64,000 bases of DNA from Anaerolineales bacterium UBA2181 (GCA_002328075.1 DCVT01000056.1:1-64000); one strand, 5' to 3'; positions 42,783-51,785 are shown, counted from the first letter of the stretch. A program made the numbers and translations. The notes: generated from the sequence alone by a model not told the origin.

Positions 42783-43663
42783 ACCACTCTTCCCGTCAGA
42801 GCCGACCGCACGGCGGTCATATGAACGGCGGTGCTCCCGCAGCAGCCGCCAATCACCCGGGCGCCGAGTTCGACAAACCGCGGCGTATGGGCGGCGAAAT
42901 CGGCTGGCGTCATGTCAAATATGGTCCGGTCACCTTCAAGGCGCGGCAGCCCAGCATTCGGTTTGGCGATAAGTGGGGCAAGCGGAAGAACTGCATGCAT
43001 CTGTTTCAACGCTTCGAGGACCGGCGGCATTCCCGCGCCGCAATTGGCACCGATGGCGGACAGCCCCAATGGCCACAGTGATTCGGCGGCTCGGTCGGCT
43101 CGCAGTCCCATCATGGTCCGGCCGCGGGATCCAAAGCTGAACGAGCAAAAGACGGGCAAGTCAGATGCCCGGTGGACGGCTTCGACGGCTGCCCGTGCTT
43201 CGTCGAGGTCGGACATGGTCTCGATCCAAAACAGGTCGACCCCGGCTTCCTGCAGAGCGACCGCTTGCTCTGTCAGGGTCTCTAGTGCGCCTTCAAAGGT
43301 GAGCTTTCCCAGCGGAGCCATCAACTGGCCCGTGGGCCCGATGTCGCCGGCAACATAGGCCTGGTGGTTTTCGGCCGCCTGCCGGGCAAGGTGAACGGCA
43401 GCGCGGTTTAGCTCTCTTACACGGCCGCCCAAACCGGTTGCGTCCAATTTTACGCGACTACCACCGAAGGTGTTGGTCAGGATGATGTCTGCACCTGCGT
43501 CCAGGTAGCTCTGGTGCAGCGCCAAGATCTGAGCAGGGTTTTCGACGTTCCACAGCTCCGGTGGAATGCCGGGCGAAAGCCCGGCATCCATCAGGACCGC
43601 TCCGGTGGATCCGTCGGCGACAAGAACCTCACCTGTGGCGAGGCGTTCCTGGATAGGTTTCAT
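42779..43663 (-). CDS. Homocysteine S-methyltransferase family protein
   Basis: The 294-residue protein has the Hcy-binding barrel with VADGSTGAVLMDAG, and the three zinc cysteines: GANCG and GGCCGS near the end. The family transfers methyl groups from S-methylmethionine, betaine or a corrinoid protein to homocysteine. The shape matches the stand-alone methyltransferase (MetH N-terminal-like). ATG 43663 was chosen because AAGGA lies 9 nt upstream; the GTG at 43696 is less likely. It overlaps the M50 gene. Confidence 0.88.
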   Translation of the reverse strand: MKPIQERLATGEVLVADGSTGAVLMDAGLSPGIPPELWNVENPAQILALHQSYLDAGADIILTNTFGGSRVKLDATGLGGRVRELNRAAVHLARQAAENHQAYVAGDIGPTGQLMAPLGKLTFEGALETLTEQAVALQEAGVDLFWIETMSDLDEARAAVEAVHRASDLPVFCSFSFGSRGRTMMGLRADRAAESLWPLGLSAIGANCGAGMPPVLEALKQMHAVLPLAPLIAKPNAGLPRLEGDRTIFDMTPADFAAHTPRFVELGARVIGGCCGSTAVHMTAVRSALTGRVV

Positions 43664-43777
43664 CAGCGCCTGTCCTTTCGGGGGCAATTGTAACACGGCT
43701 CGGCAGCCCGGGAAACCGTCTTTGTCTGACCTTCCCGTTGGCAGTCAGCGAGGGGTAGGGTGCGCAACGCCGGCGGC

Positions 43778-45052
43778 TCAACCGGCGCTGGCGGATTCTG
43801 TCGCCGGCGGCACCGGGGTTACCGAGTGCTGCTGCTGGAGCCGGACAAATGAGGTCACGCCGGCCTTGATCGTAACCTCCGTCACCAATCGTTCGTGGTT
43901 GGTTGTGGCCACCAACCGGTACGTGCCTGCGGGCAGGTCTGGCAGGACAAAGTTCTCCCCCCAGGAATCGTCTGGCTGGACCTGACCTCGCACGTAGGTG
44001 GTAGTGGTGTGAGGTGATTCTGCATCCAAACCGGCAGCGTACTTCAAGTCGATTGGATACGCCGTCAACTTCACCCGGTCCAGCGCCATTCCGTTGGAAT
44101 CGGTTACCAGACCGGCCAGCGTACCCCATCCCTCATACGGGGCAATCCAGAGCGCCGGGTTGCGGGTTGCATTGTAATGGTTCTGGCCGACCCGAACCTC
44201 AAAGTGCAGGTGAGGACCCGTCGAATCTCCCGTGTTTCCCACGCCGGCGAGCAGATCTCCGGCTCGGACTCGTTCGCCGGACTGCACAAAAACCTCCAAT
44301 AGGTGGCCGTATAGGGTATAGACGGGCTCGCCTTGCCATCCCCAATCGTGGCGGAGAATGACCACGTTTCCATATGGGTTGCCGAGTTGCACTGTCGCTG
44401 TACCAGTCAGCTCGTGCGTATCCGAGAGTAGCAGGGAACCACCCATAGGAGAGGCAACTGTGTGCTCACCCGCGCCGGCCGATGCTGCAGCCATCTGGTA
44501 CCGGGGGTAGGCTCCAGTTTCCACCCAGACCACCGTCCCGTCCGCTGCGGCGAGCACAGGGGTGCCTGGATCGTTGGCAAAATCCATGCCATGATGGACT
44601 CGCCAGATTCCGCCGCCATCGGCGCCATAAGGGTACCTCTCCAGGCCAAAGTCTACGCTGCCCGGCGGGATGGGTCGGCGCAGCCAGTAGTGGTCAAGAG
44701 GGTGTAACGTCCAGGGCACTGCCACGGGCGGGGGTCGCCAAGCTCGGATATCAGCCGCCGCCGGAACGGGAGCGGCGAACCGGAGCTCTGCATCCACTGC
44801 CCGGATTCCTGGGGTTGGGATCGGCGCTGGCTTGGCCGCAGAAGCAGGCGGCAGCTGCCGGACCGGCACAACGGGCGATGGAGTCTTGGTCGGCTGCACG
44901 GCCGTAGCCGTGAGAGTCGGCAGCCGCAGAACTGGGGCCGGGGTCTGGTCCGGAGCCGATAGCATCCCCAAACGCAGCGCGCAGCCAGCGAGCAACAGGA
45001 CCATCACTGCGCTCGATGCCAGAGGGCGTGCCCATCTGCGCGGGGTCTTCAA
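43778..45052 (-). CDS. M23 (LytM-type) peptidase lipoprotein
   Basis: The 424-residue protein has a lipobox signal (LLLAGC, Cys24), a P/T-rich linker, then an M23 metallopeptidase domain with H153-x3-D157 (HHGMDF), H250 in TLYGHLL and H281-x-H283 in GPHLHFEV, the complete zinc and catalytic set. An insertion of about 60 residues lies within the domain (residues 180-230). The last 120 residues look like a carboxypeptidase-regulatory-like beta domain (GTLAGLVTDSNGMAL). It probably cuts peptidoglycan cross-bridges outside the membrane. The TTG start overlaps the stop of the upstream gene. Confidence 0.9.
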   Translation of the reverse strand: MKTPRRWARPLASSAVMVLLLAGCALRLGMLSAPDQTPAPVLRLPTLTATAVQPTKTPSPVVPVRQLPPASAAKPAPIPTPGIRAVDAELRFAAPVPAAADIRAWRPPPVAVPWTLHPLDHYWLRRPIPPGSVDFGLERYPYGADGGGIWRVHHGMDFANDPGTPVLAAADGTVVWVETGAYPRYQMAAASAGAGEHTVASPMGGSLLLSDTHELTGTATVQLGNPYGNVVILRHDWGWQGEPVYTLYGHLLEVFVQSGERVRAGDLLAGVGNTGDSTGPHLHFEVRVGQNHYNATRNPALWIAPYEGWGTLAGLVTDSNGMALDRVKLTAYPIDLKYAAGLDAESPHTTTTYVRGQVQPDDSWGENFVLPDLPAGTYRLVATTNHERLVTEVTIKAGVTSFVRLQQQHSVTPVPPATESASAG

Positions 45053-47214
45053 TCTGCCGCTCCCTCAAGCAACAGGCGACCCAGCTCTTTGGCAGTATAG
45101 ATCTCCAACATTGCCTCCCGCCAGGAGAGCCCTTGCCGATTCTCCAGGTGCCACCACTGGGTGGCGGGGAAGTAGGTGCGCCAGTTGCCGCCTGAGGGAA
45201 CCCGCTGCCAGCCCAGATCGGCCGCCAGTCGGGTCAAGTCCACGTAATAGCCAGAAGGAATCTCGCTCTTGGTGCGGCCGCCAGCGGCGTAATCTGACTC
45301 GTTTCCGCTGTACCGAGCCTGCAAGTTCCAAGGGAGCACGCGCATGGGCTCGCCCTGGCTCCCGTCCTGCCGAGCGGCTCGCAGGTAGACGCGCCACTGA
45401 GTGTGCGCGCCGGTGCATTCCAAACCCGCGTCGTCGCTGGAGGTGATCTCTTGGACCACCTCAAGCTCCGGACTCAGGCCATTGTTGAGCGTGCTTGCCA
45501 GGTCCACGGCTCGGCCTGCCTTATGCCAGCTTTGGGTGCCCAATCCGGGCGGCAAGAGCATGTCCAAGGGCTCCCACATGGAGTCCAACACTCCCAACGG
45601 GTCCCATCCTGCCTCGCGGATCACTCGCGCGCGCAGTTCCCGAAATAGGCCATCGACACGATCGCTCAAGAGTGGACCCGGAACCTGAACTTTGGGCACG
45701 GAGACCAACGTGTATGGCGGACCCTCGCCAGCGGGATCCGCAACCATCTCCCAGAAAGCGGATGCATCGCCGCTGTATAGGTCGACGGACCAGGCGCCCA
45801 GGGGCAGAGGAGATTCGGTCCAATCTGGGGAGCTCAATGGACGTTGGTCCTGGTGAACCTGCGGGGCGGCGCCCCACCCTTCAACTGCCGTTGCCAGGAG
45901 GTAGTGATTGGGTGGCGCGTCGTGCACCAGGAGCAGACCAAGGCCATCCGGAGACCATGTGGGTTCACGACCCTGACCCACCGGGAAAGGCTCGCCGGCC
46001 GGCAGATTGTTCGCCATCCGCTGGGCAAACACGAATTGCTGATCTCTGATTTGGCCGGTGAACGCCAGGTAGTCGCCGGTCGGATTCCAGGCCGGATCGT
46101 CCTCCACCGTCTGGATTGATCGGCTAATGTTGATTACTGCGTCGTCTCGGGAATTTTCCAACGGAAACAGGCAAATGTCCGGGTTTCCATCCCGCCACGA
46201 GACAAAGGCAATGTGTCGGCCACACGGCGACCAGGTCGGCGCGTAATCTGGCGCCGGGTGATCGGTCAGGCGCAATGCCTCGCCGCCGGATGCCGGCAGG
46301 ATATACAGGTCTAGGTTGCCGTTCAGGTAGCCCTCGTATACTAACCACTGCCCGTCAGGCGACCAGGCAGGGTGGGCCTCGAACGCCTGATCCTGGGTCA
46401 GCCGCGAAATCTGCCCCGTTTCTAGAGAAAAAAGGTATAGATCCCAATTGCCGTTGCGGCGGGAGGAAAAGGCGATTTGGCTACCGTCCGGCGACCAGGC
46501 GGGGTCACGGTCGTCGGCCGGGTGGTGCGTGAGACGGATGGGGCGGGGGCGGCCGGTGGAAAGCACGTACAAATCGTCGTTGCCGTTCTCGCGCGCTACA
46601 TACACCACGCTGCCCGTGGCTGCAGGCCAAGCGGCAACCGGAGAAACGGTGGCCGGCAGCAGCGTGGGCGAGGCAATCGGGGTAGGGGTGAGAGACGGGA
46701 ACGGCCGAGCTGTCGGGCTGGGAGACGGCGTGTTGATAGGCGTCGAAATGACGGCTTCGACTATGGTGCTGCTATCTGTCCATGTGCGCGCCAGAAGCAG
46801 CAGCAGCAGAATGTTAAGGGCTGCCATCGCTGCGACCAAGCGCACGAGGCGGTTGCGGCCCTCGAGAACGCCCGGACCAGTTGTGGCCTCACCAACCAGG
46901 CGTTTGCTCCGCCAGCGGCGCCAGCGAGCCGATTGTGACCGACTCCAAGCCATCAAGGACGAGCACGCTGCTGCCAACTTGCCCCAGCGCAGCGCCAACC
47001 GACAGTTTATCCCTGTACCAATGCTGCTGCAGGTTCGCTGAGCGCGTCTCCAGAGCCCAGCAGCGTCTGGCCGGCTGCGGGCATCTTCTGGAGTTGGCGT
47101 TTGCGTCCCATCCGGGAGCTGATCTGGGTTTCTGGCTTCCGACGAGCCGCGCTGCCACATTTGGTCGAGCTTACGAGCCAAGCCATCCAGCCTTTGCCAC
47201 CAACGATTCCGCAT
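45049..47214 (-). CDS. TolB-like beta-propeller protein with C-terminal M15-like peptidase motif
   Basis: The 721-residue protein has a cytoplasmic N-terminus of about 125 residues, one membrane helix (VRLVAAMAALNILLLLLLA), a T/P-rich linker, then about six WD40/TolB repeats, each with DPAWSPDGSQIAF-like motifs. The region after residue 500 carries SWHKAGRAVD (562-571, matching SxHxxGxAxD) and WWHLE (687-691), the metal ligands of M15 D-Ala-D-Ala peptidases. It may therefore bind and cut cell-wall peptides. A promoter of TTGTAC-17-TATAGT lies 6 nt before the ATG. The stop overlaps the next gene, an M23 peptidase, so the two are coupled. Confidence 0.82.
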   Translation of the reverse strand: MRNRWWQRLDGLARKLDQMWQRGSSEARNPDQLPDGTQTPTPEDARSRPDAAGLWRRAQRTCSSIGTGINCRLALRWGKLAAACSSLMAWSRSQSARWRRWRSKRLVGEATTGPGVLEGRNRLVRLVAAMAALNILLLLLLARTWTDSSTIVEAVISTPINTPSPSPTARPFPSLTPTPIASPTLLPATVSPVAAWPAATGSVVYVARENGNDDLYVLSTGRPRPIRLTHHPADDRDPAWSPDGSQIAFSSRRNGNWDLYLFSLETGQISRLTQDQAFEAHPAWSPDGQWLVYEGYLNGNLDLYILPASGGEALRLTDHPAPDYAPTWSPCGRHIAFVSWRDGNPDICLFPLENSRDDAVINISRSIQTVEDDPAWNPTGDYLAFTGQIRDQQFVFAQRMANNLPAGEPFPVGQGREPTWSPDGLGLLLVHDAPPNHYLLATAVEGWGAAPQVHQDQRPLSSPDWTESPLPLGAWSVDLYSGDASAFWEMVADPAGEGPPYTLVSVPKVQVPGPLLSDRVDGLFRELRARVIREAGWDPLGVLDSMWEPLDMLLPPGLGTQSWHKAGRAVDLASTLNNGLSPELEVVQEITSSDDAGLECTGAHTQWRVYLRAARQDGSQGEPMRVLPWNLQARYSGNESDYAAGGRTKSEIPSGYYVDLTRLAADLGWQRVPSGGNWRTYFPATQWWHLENRQGLSWREAMLEIYTAKELGRLLLEGAAD

Positions 47215-47220
47215 GAGTTC

Positions 47221-47249
47221 ACTATATCATGAGAGCGAGCGCTGTACAA
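47221..47249 (-). promoter_or_regulatory. Promoter of the propeller/M15-M23 peptidase operon, apparently leaderless
   Basis: Minus-strand TTGTAC (47244-47249) and TATAGT (47221-47226) are 17 bases apart. The ATG at 47214 follows 6 nt after the -10 box, so the mRNA should begin at the start codon. Confidence 0.6.
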
Positions 47250-47316
47250 TGGTAGATGAGGGGCAAGGAAGCCTGATCTGTGCTAAAATCTGGCCTCCTG
47301 GAAAAAGGAGTCGTGG

Positions 47317-48585
47317 ATGCGCGTGTTTCTACCCTATGGCAATACCGGACTGTACGTCGAGTTCCCGGCGACCGTCCATGTGGTGGAGCCCAACTGGGTC
47401 CCGGGGCTGCTTGACGAGGCAGCGGCCATCAAGCAGGCGCTTGACTGCCCCATCGGCAGTGCGCCGCTGCGCCACCTGGTGCGGCCTGGCGATCGGGCGG
47501 TGATTGTCCATCCTGACATGACCCGTCCGATGCCCAGCCGTCGCGTGTTGCCGGTGTTGTTGCGGGAGCTGGAGGCGGCCGGGCTTCAGCCGGATCATAT
47601 CACGCTGCTGAATGCCTTGGGTACACATCGACGCCAGACCGACCAAGAGCTGGAGGAGATGCTGGGAGAGCCAGTGGTCCGCGGGTACCGCTGTCTGCAA
47701 CATGACTGTTGGGACGACGCCAACCTGGTTTCCCTTGGATTGACCCACCTGGGTCACCCGGTTAGGGTCAACCGCACCTACCTGGAAGCAGATATCCGCA
47801 TCCTGACCGGTTTTGTGGAGCCGCATCTCTTTGCCGGTTTCAGCGGTGGCCCCAAAGGGGTGTTACCGTCCATCGCCGGGTTTGATAGCGTATTGACCAA
47901 CCATGGCGCGGAGATGGTCCGCAACCCCGGCGCTACGTGGGGAGTAACCGAGGGCAACCCAATCTGGCAGGAGATGATGGAAGTTGCGCTGATGACCCGG
48001 CCTACTTTCATCCTCAATATCACCCTGAACCGCCAGCGAGCGATCACCGGTGTCTTCGCCGGTGACCTGCAGGCTGCTCATGCCGCTGGTCGCGCGTTTT
48101 GTCGCCAGTCGGCCATGGTGCCTGTACCGCATCTTTACGATGTCGTGGTAACCACCAATTCAGGTTACCCCCTGGACCTGAACCTCTATCAGTCGGTCAA
48201 GGGGATGTCGGCCGCTGCCAAGATTGTGAAACCGGGCGGAAGCATTGTGCTGGTAGCCGAGTGCAGGGAGGGGATTCCGGAGCATGGCGAGTATGCCAGA
48301 CTCCTGGTGGGCTCGGACGGGCCGGCGGCGTATTTGGCTCGTATGGAGGAGCCGGGTTTTGCATGCATGGACCAGTGGGAAGCGCAGGTTCAGGCGCTCG
48401 TTCAACTGCGAGCAGACGTGCATCTGTACGCCGATGGCATGACTGACCATCAGATACGACAGAGCTGGCTGGTTCCGTGCCGTGACCTGGAATGCCGTGT
48501 GGTGGAGCTCCTGACCGACCGGGGCCGAAACGCCACGCTCTGCGTGATGCCGGATGGTCCGCAGACAATTCCTTACCTGTCCTGA
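47317..48585 (+). CDS. Lactate racemase LarA-like protein
   Basis: The 422-residue protein has LarA features: DMTRPMPSR (in the N-terminal domain), LNALGTHRRQT and the cofactor-lysine region VEPHLFAGFSGGPKGVLPSIAG, where family LarA proteins hold the nickel-pincer nucleotide on a lysine with an adjacent histidine. Characterised LarA enzymes isomerise lactate or other 2-hydroxy acids, and need LarB, LarC and LarE to build the cofactor; none of these are in the window. SD AAGGAG lies 6 nt before the ATG. A -10 box TAAAAT is at 47284-47289. Its relation to the Ni/Co importer at 55 kb is suggestive. Confidence 0.85.
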   Translation: MRVFLPYGNTGLYVEFPATVHVVEPNWVPGLLDEAAAIKQALDCPIGSAPLRHLVRPGDRAVIVHPDMTRPMPSRRVLPVLLRELEAAGLQPDHITLLNALGTHRRQTDQELEEMLGEPVVRGYRCLQHDCWDDANLVSLGLTHLGHPVRVNRTYLEADIRILTGFVEPHLFAGFSGGPKGVLPSIAGFDSVLTNHGAEMVRNPGATWGVTEGNPIWQEMMEVALMTRPTFILNITLNRQRAITGVFAGDLQAAHAAGRAFCRQSAMVPVPHLYDVVVTTNSGYPLDLNLYQSVKGMSAAAKIVKPGGSIVLVAECREGIPEHGEYARLLVGSDGPAAYLARMEEPGFACMDQWEAQVQALVQLRADVHLYADGMTDHQIRQSWLVPCRDLECRVVELLTDRGRNATLCVMPDGPQTIPYLS

Positions 48586-48660
48586 ACCGAGGTGGGACAG
48601 GGGGATTCCTGAGAGGGAAGTGGTATCAGCCCACCGGCGCCGGCCCTCGGCAGGGATGTG

Positions 48661-49686
48661 CTACTCCTCGAAGTCAAGCCCGCATATTGGGCAAACCAGA
48701 GCGTCGGCCGGGACAGCCGTTTCGCAACCGGGGCAATAGGTCTCAAACTCGCTGCCGCACTCCGGGCAGCGCTCGGCGTCCGGGCCTAACGCTGAACCGC
48801 ATTCCGGACAGAGCTCCTGTTCACAGACGGGGCACTGTGGGCTGCCCAGCTCGATCGGTTTGCCGCACCCGGGGCACGGAATTATCCGGAGGGCCGGCAA
48901 CTCGGAGCCGCAGGCGGGACAAGTTTCGTCCTCGGGGTACAGCTGGCGCAAGCAGCGGGGGCATATTCGGGTCCAACAGGCGGGACAGGGTGACCTGCCG
49001 GGGTGGAAATGGGCGTTACAGACCGGACAGGCGGCGAGTGTCGACAGCGCCACGCGATGTCCGGCCGGCCGCTGGCGAGCTACCAGGGGATGGGAACAAG
49101 CGGGGCAGTTATCTGGAATCCCCAGAACGACCGCTTCACAGGCCGGGCAATAACGGGGGAAGAAGGCCTGGCAATCTGGGCAACTGGCAGCGGTGGTCTC
49201 CAGCTCGCGGTCACAGAACGGACAACAAAAGGTCAGCGCCATTCCACAGCTGCCACAATGGGAGTCCTCTTCTCCGACCACAGCGCCGCAGGCGGGACAA
49301 AACACCTGACTGCACGCCTCGCAATAGCCGTCCTCAAGATACAGGGGAACGTGGCACTGAGGGCAGTGGCCGTTGAACGGGATGTCTTCCCTGCTTCCGG
49401 CCGGAATCTCGTCGACAACCGGCACCGATTCCTCCAGCGCATCGTCCGAAGCAGCAAAAAGAGCACCGCAGTGGGGGCAGGCAGTGTCCTCCGGCCGGAT
49501 TTCATTGTCACATTCGGTGCAGTACAGGGCGAAATCCGCGCCGCATTGGGGACACGAGGTGGCCTCTGGCAGTAGAGCCGTCCGGCAGTCGGGGCAGAAC
49601 TCCTGTCCACACGTGGGGCAGACTTCACTATGTTGCGGCAATCGCCTGCAGCAGGTTGGGCATTTCACAGCATGACATTCTATCAT
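48661..49686 (-). CDS. Twelve-zinc-ribbon repeat protein
   Basis: The 341-residue protein consists almost entirely of zinc ribbons: 24 CxxC knuckles pair into 12 ribbons about 25 residues apart, most with a CPxC...CPxCG pattern. An acidic stretch (EESVPVVDEIPAG) separates the first three from the rest. No catalytic domain is visible; such proteins may bind nucleic acid or protein partners or store zinc. The start at ATG 49686 was chosen over 49731 because the longer part is not conserved-looking. It is divergent from rplS. No family name can be given. Confidence 0.85.
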   Translation of the reverse strand: MIECHAVKCPTCCRRLPQHSEVCPTCGQEFCPDCRTALLPEATSCPQCGADFALYCTECDNEIRPEDTACPHCGALFAASDDALEESVPVVDEIPAGSREDIPFNGHCPQCHVPLYLEDGYCEACSQVFCPACGAVVGEEDSHCGSCGMALTFCCPFCDRELETTAASCPDCQAFFPRYCPACEAVVLGIPDNCPACSHPLVARQRPAGHRVALSTLAACPVCNAHFHPGRSPCPACWTRICPRCLRQLYPEDETCPACGSELPALRIIPCPGCGKPIELGSPQCPVCEQELCPECGSALGPDAERCPECGSEFETYCPGCETAVPADALVCPICGLDFEE

Positions 49687-49715
49687 ACTCGCTGAGGACA
49701 GCAAGTTGAATACCA

Positions 49716-49743
49716 TTGTCAAGCCCGACAAGTCTGATATACT
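49716..49743 (+). promoter_or_regulatory. rplS promoter
   Basis: TTGTCA (49716-49721) and TATACT (49738-49743) are 16 bases apart. The leader from about 49750 to the ATG at 49835 has two mutually exclusive stems (see the next entry). Confidence 0.65.
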
Positions 49744-49750
49744 AGTTGGT

Positions 49751-49806
49751 CACGGCTCGCCGATGCGAGCTTTCATTTTGTTTGAACGCGGCTGGATTCG
49801 GCCGTG
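49751..49806 (+). promoter_or_regulatory. Structured leader of rplS with alternative stems
   Basis: GCTCGC/GCGAGC (49755-49770) makes a 6-bp hairpin followed by a T-rich run (TTTCATTTTGTTT), like a terminator. CACGGC (49751-49756) can instead pair with GCCGTG (49801-49806). The two share bases, so they cannot form together. This is the layout of an r-protein autoregulatory attenuator. Confidence 0.4.
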
Positions 49807-49834
49807 GTGCGTGAATAGCAGAGGTGAGTGAGCT

Positions 49835-50185
49835 ATGTCTCAGCAATTGATGCAGCATTTCGAAGCGCCGGCCAATGACAACGTGCCCGAGCTGCGGCCG
49901 GGCGATCAGGTCAAAGTGCATATCAAAATCGTTGAGGGCGATCGGGAGCGGGTCCAGGTCTTTCCCGGCACGGTCATTCGGCAGCGCGGCGGGGGAAACG
50001 ATGCCACTTTTACCGTGAGGCGGATCGCATCACACGGCATCGGGGTAGAACGTACTTTTCTGCGCAAATCTCCACGGTTGGAAAAGGTAGAGGTCACGCG
50101 GCATTCGCACATCCGTCGCGCCAGGCTCTTCTTCCTGCGCGGTCGAACGGGCAAGCGGGCACGTTTGGCGGAGAAACGCCGCTGA
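49835..50185 (+). CDS. rplS: 50S ribosomal protein L19
   Basis: The 116-residue protein has the L19 core: PGDQVKVHIKIVEGDRERVQVFPGTVIRQRG, FTVRRIASHGIGVERTF and the HSHIRRARLFFLRGRTGKRARL end. L19 sits at the 30S-50S interface. The gene is separated from rpsP-rimM, with which it usually forms an operon. GAGGTGAG precedes the ATG. Confidence 0.97.
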   Translation: MSQQLMQHFEAPANDNVPELRPGDQVKVHIKIVEGDRERVQVFPGTVIRQRGGGNDATFTVRRIASHGIGVERTFLRKSPRLEKVEVTRHSHIRRARLFFLRGRTGKRARLAEKRR

Positions 50186-50197
50186 TCGATTGATGGG

Positions 50198-50234
50198 AGG
50201 CTGGAGGAGGAGTCGTCGGCTCCTCCTCCAGCCT
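50198..50234. terminator. 15-bp hairpin between convergent rplS and lysS
   Basis: Fifteen perfect base pairs (50198-50212 with 50220-50234) enclose a 7-nt loop. It starts 12 nt after the rplS stop and ends 2 nt before the lysS stop, so it probably serves both genes. There is no T-run. Confidence 0.7.
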
Positions 50235-50236
50235 GC

Positions 50237-51739
50237 TCACTCGCGGTTACGTAAATGGGGGAAGAGCAGCACCTCGCGGATGCTGCGCCGGTCTGCAAAT
50301 AACATCACCAGCCGGTCGACGCCGGTGCCAAACCCACCGCACGGGGGCATACCGTACCGCATCGCTCGAAGATAATCCTCGTCCATGGGGTGGGCGTCTT
50401 CGTCTTTGGCATCATAGAGTCGTCCCATCTCCAGGAACCGTTCCTGCTGGTCCAGCGGATCGTTGATTTCCGAAAACGCGTTTCCCATCTCCATGCCGGC
50501 AATGAAAAACTCGAACCGCTCCACGTGGGTGGGATCGTTGGGTTTGGTCTTGGCCAACGGGCTGATGTCGCGGGGGTAATCCAAGACAAAGGTGGGTTGG
50601 ATGAGGGTGGGTTCCACGTGGGTGCCCAACAAGCTGTCCACCAGTTTGCCCCAGGATGATCTAGGGTCAGGTTGGTGGCCGTGGGCGCGCATGGCGGCGG
50701 CAAGGTCTTTTGCCGTGGGATGTTGGGTATAGTCGATGCCGGCCGTGTCGAGGATCGCCTGCCGCAGCGTGAGTCTCCGCCAGGGGGGCGCCAGGTCAAT
50801 AGTCTGCCCCTCAGACTCGATGGAAGTGCCACCAGTTAACTGGCGTGCGACATAGGCCAGCATGTTTTCCGCCAGTTCCATCACCTGGTTATAGTCCAGA
50901 TAGGCTGCATAGAACTCGAGTTGGGTGAACTCGGGATTGTGCTTGAAGCTGACTCCCTCGTTGCGAAAGTCCCGACCAATCTCGTAAACGCGGTCATACA
51001 TGCCCACCAGCAAACGTTTCAGGTAGAGCTCGAAACTGATCCGTAGGTAAAGGTCCTGGTGGAGCTGCTGATGGTGTGTGACAAACGGGCGAGCAGCCGC
51101 GCCACCGTAGATGGGCTGGAGGATCGGCGTCTCGACCTCAAGGAAACTCTCCTGATCCATGAATTGGCGGAGCGCGGCGACCACTCGCGCCCGAGTGCGA
51201 AAGAGCTCGCGAACCTCTGCGTTGGAGGCCAGGTCGGCGTACCGCTGCCGATAGCGCTCCTCCACGTCGGCAAACGCCGAATAGCGAACACGCTCCCCAT
51301 CTACCTGCTGTTCCTTGACGACTGGCAGAGGGCTGATGGCTTTGGTCAGCATGCGAAAGTCGCTCACCAGAACGGATGGCTCGCCGGCGCGGGTGCGGAC
51401 GGTGGTCCCAGTTGCCTCGACAAAGTCGCCCAGGTCGTAATCGCGCTCTAGGCGATCCATTGCCAGCTCGCCCAACGCATCAGCACGAAAAAAGAGCTGA
51501 ATCTTGCCGCTGCCGTCCTCGATATGGGCAAACGCAGCCTTGCCCATCAGACGCAGGCTGCGAATGCGACCGCACACTGTTACCGCAACGTTCTCCCCTT
51601 CGCGCTCCAGGGCCGACACCGCAGCGGCCGCAGTGTGGGTGCGGTTCGTCCGAGCCGGGTAGGGGTCAAGGCCCGCCGAGCGAATGCGCTGCAGCTTTTG
51701 CAGGCGTCGCTGCTCCAGGTCGTTTGGTTCCCAGGCCAT
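50237..51739 (-). CDS. lysS: Lysyl-tRNA synthetase (class II)
   Basis: The 500-residue enzyme has an OB-fold anticodon-binding domain (VTVCGRIRSLRLMGKAAFAHIEDGSGKIQLFF) and the class II catalytic motifs: motif 1 near FLEVETPIL, motif 2 RDFRNEGVSFKHNPEFTQLEFY and motif 3 GFGTGVDRLVML. ATG 51739 (GGAGGAAT upstream) is preferred to the frame start at 51772, which runs into the tRNA terminator. It follows tRNA-Met and its terminator. Confidence 0.97.
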   Translation of the reverse strand: MAWEPNDLEQRRLQKLQRIRSAGLDPYPARTNRTHTAAAAVSALEREGENVAVTVCGRIRSLRLMGKAAFAHIEDGSGKIQLFFRADALGELAMDRLERDYDLGDFVEATGTTVRTRAGEPSVLVSDFRMLTKAISPLPVVKEQQVDGERVRYSAFADVEERYRQRYADLASNAEVRELFRTRARVVAALRQFMDQESFLEVETPILQPIYGGAAARPFVTHHQQLHQDLYLRISFELYLKRLLVGMYDRVYEIGRDFRNEGVSFKHNPEFTQLEFYAAYLDYNQVMELAENMLAYVARQLTGGTSIESEGQTIDLAPPWRRLTLRQAILDTAGIDYTQHPTAKDLAAAMRAHGHQPDPRSSWGKLVDSLLGTHVEPTLIQPTFVLDYPRDISPLAKTKPNDPTHVERFEFFIAGMEMGNAFSEINDPLDQQERFLEMGRLYDAKDEDAHPMDEDYLRAMRYGMPPCGGFGTGVDRLVMLFADRRSIREVLLFPHLRNRE

Positions 51740-51756
51740 GGTACATTCCTCCGTCC

Positions 51757-51782
51757 AAAGAAAAGCCCCCACTAAAGGGGGC
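51757..51782 (-). terminator. Intrinsic terminator of tRNA-Met
   Basis: On the minus strand GCCCCC, TTTAGT and GGGGGC form a 6-bp stem followed by TTTTCTTT, 3 nt after the tRNA CCA. The lysS Shine-Dalgarno follows. Confidence 0.8.
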
Positions 51783-51785
51783 CTT

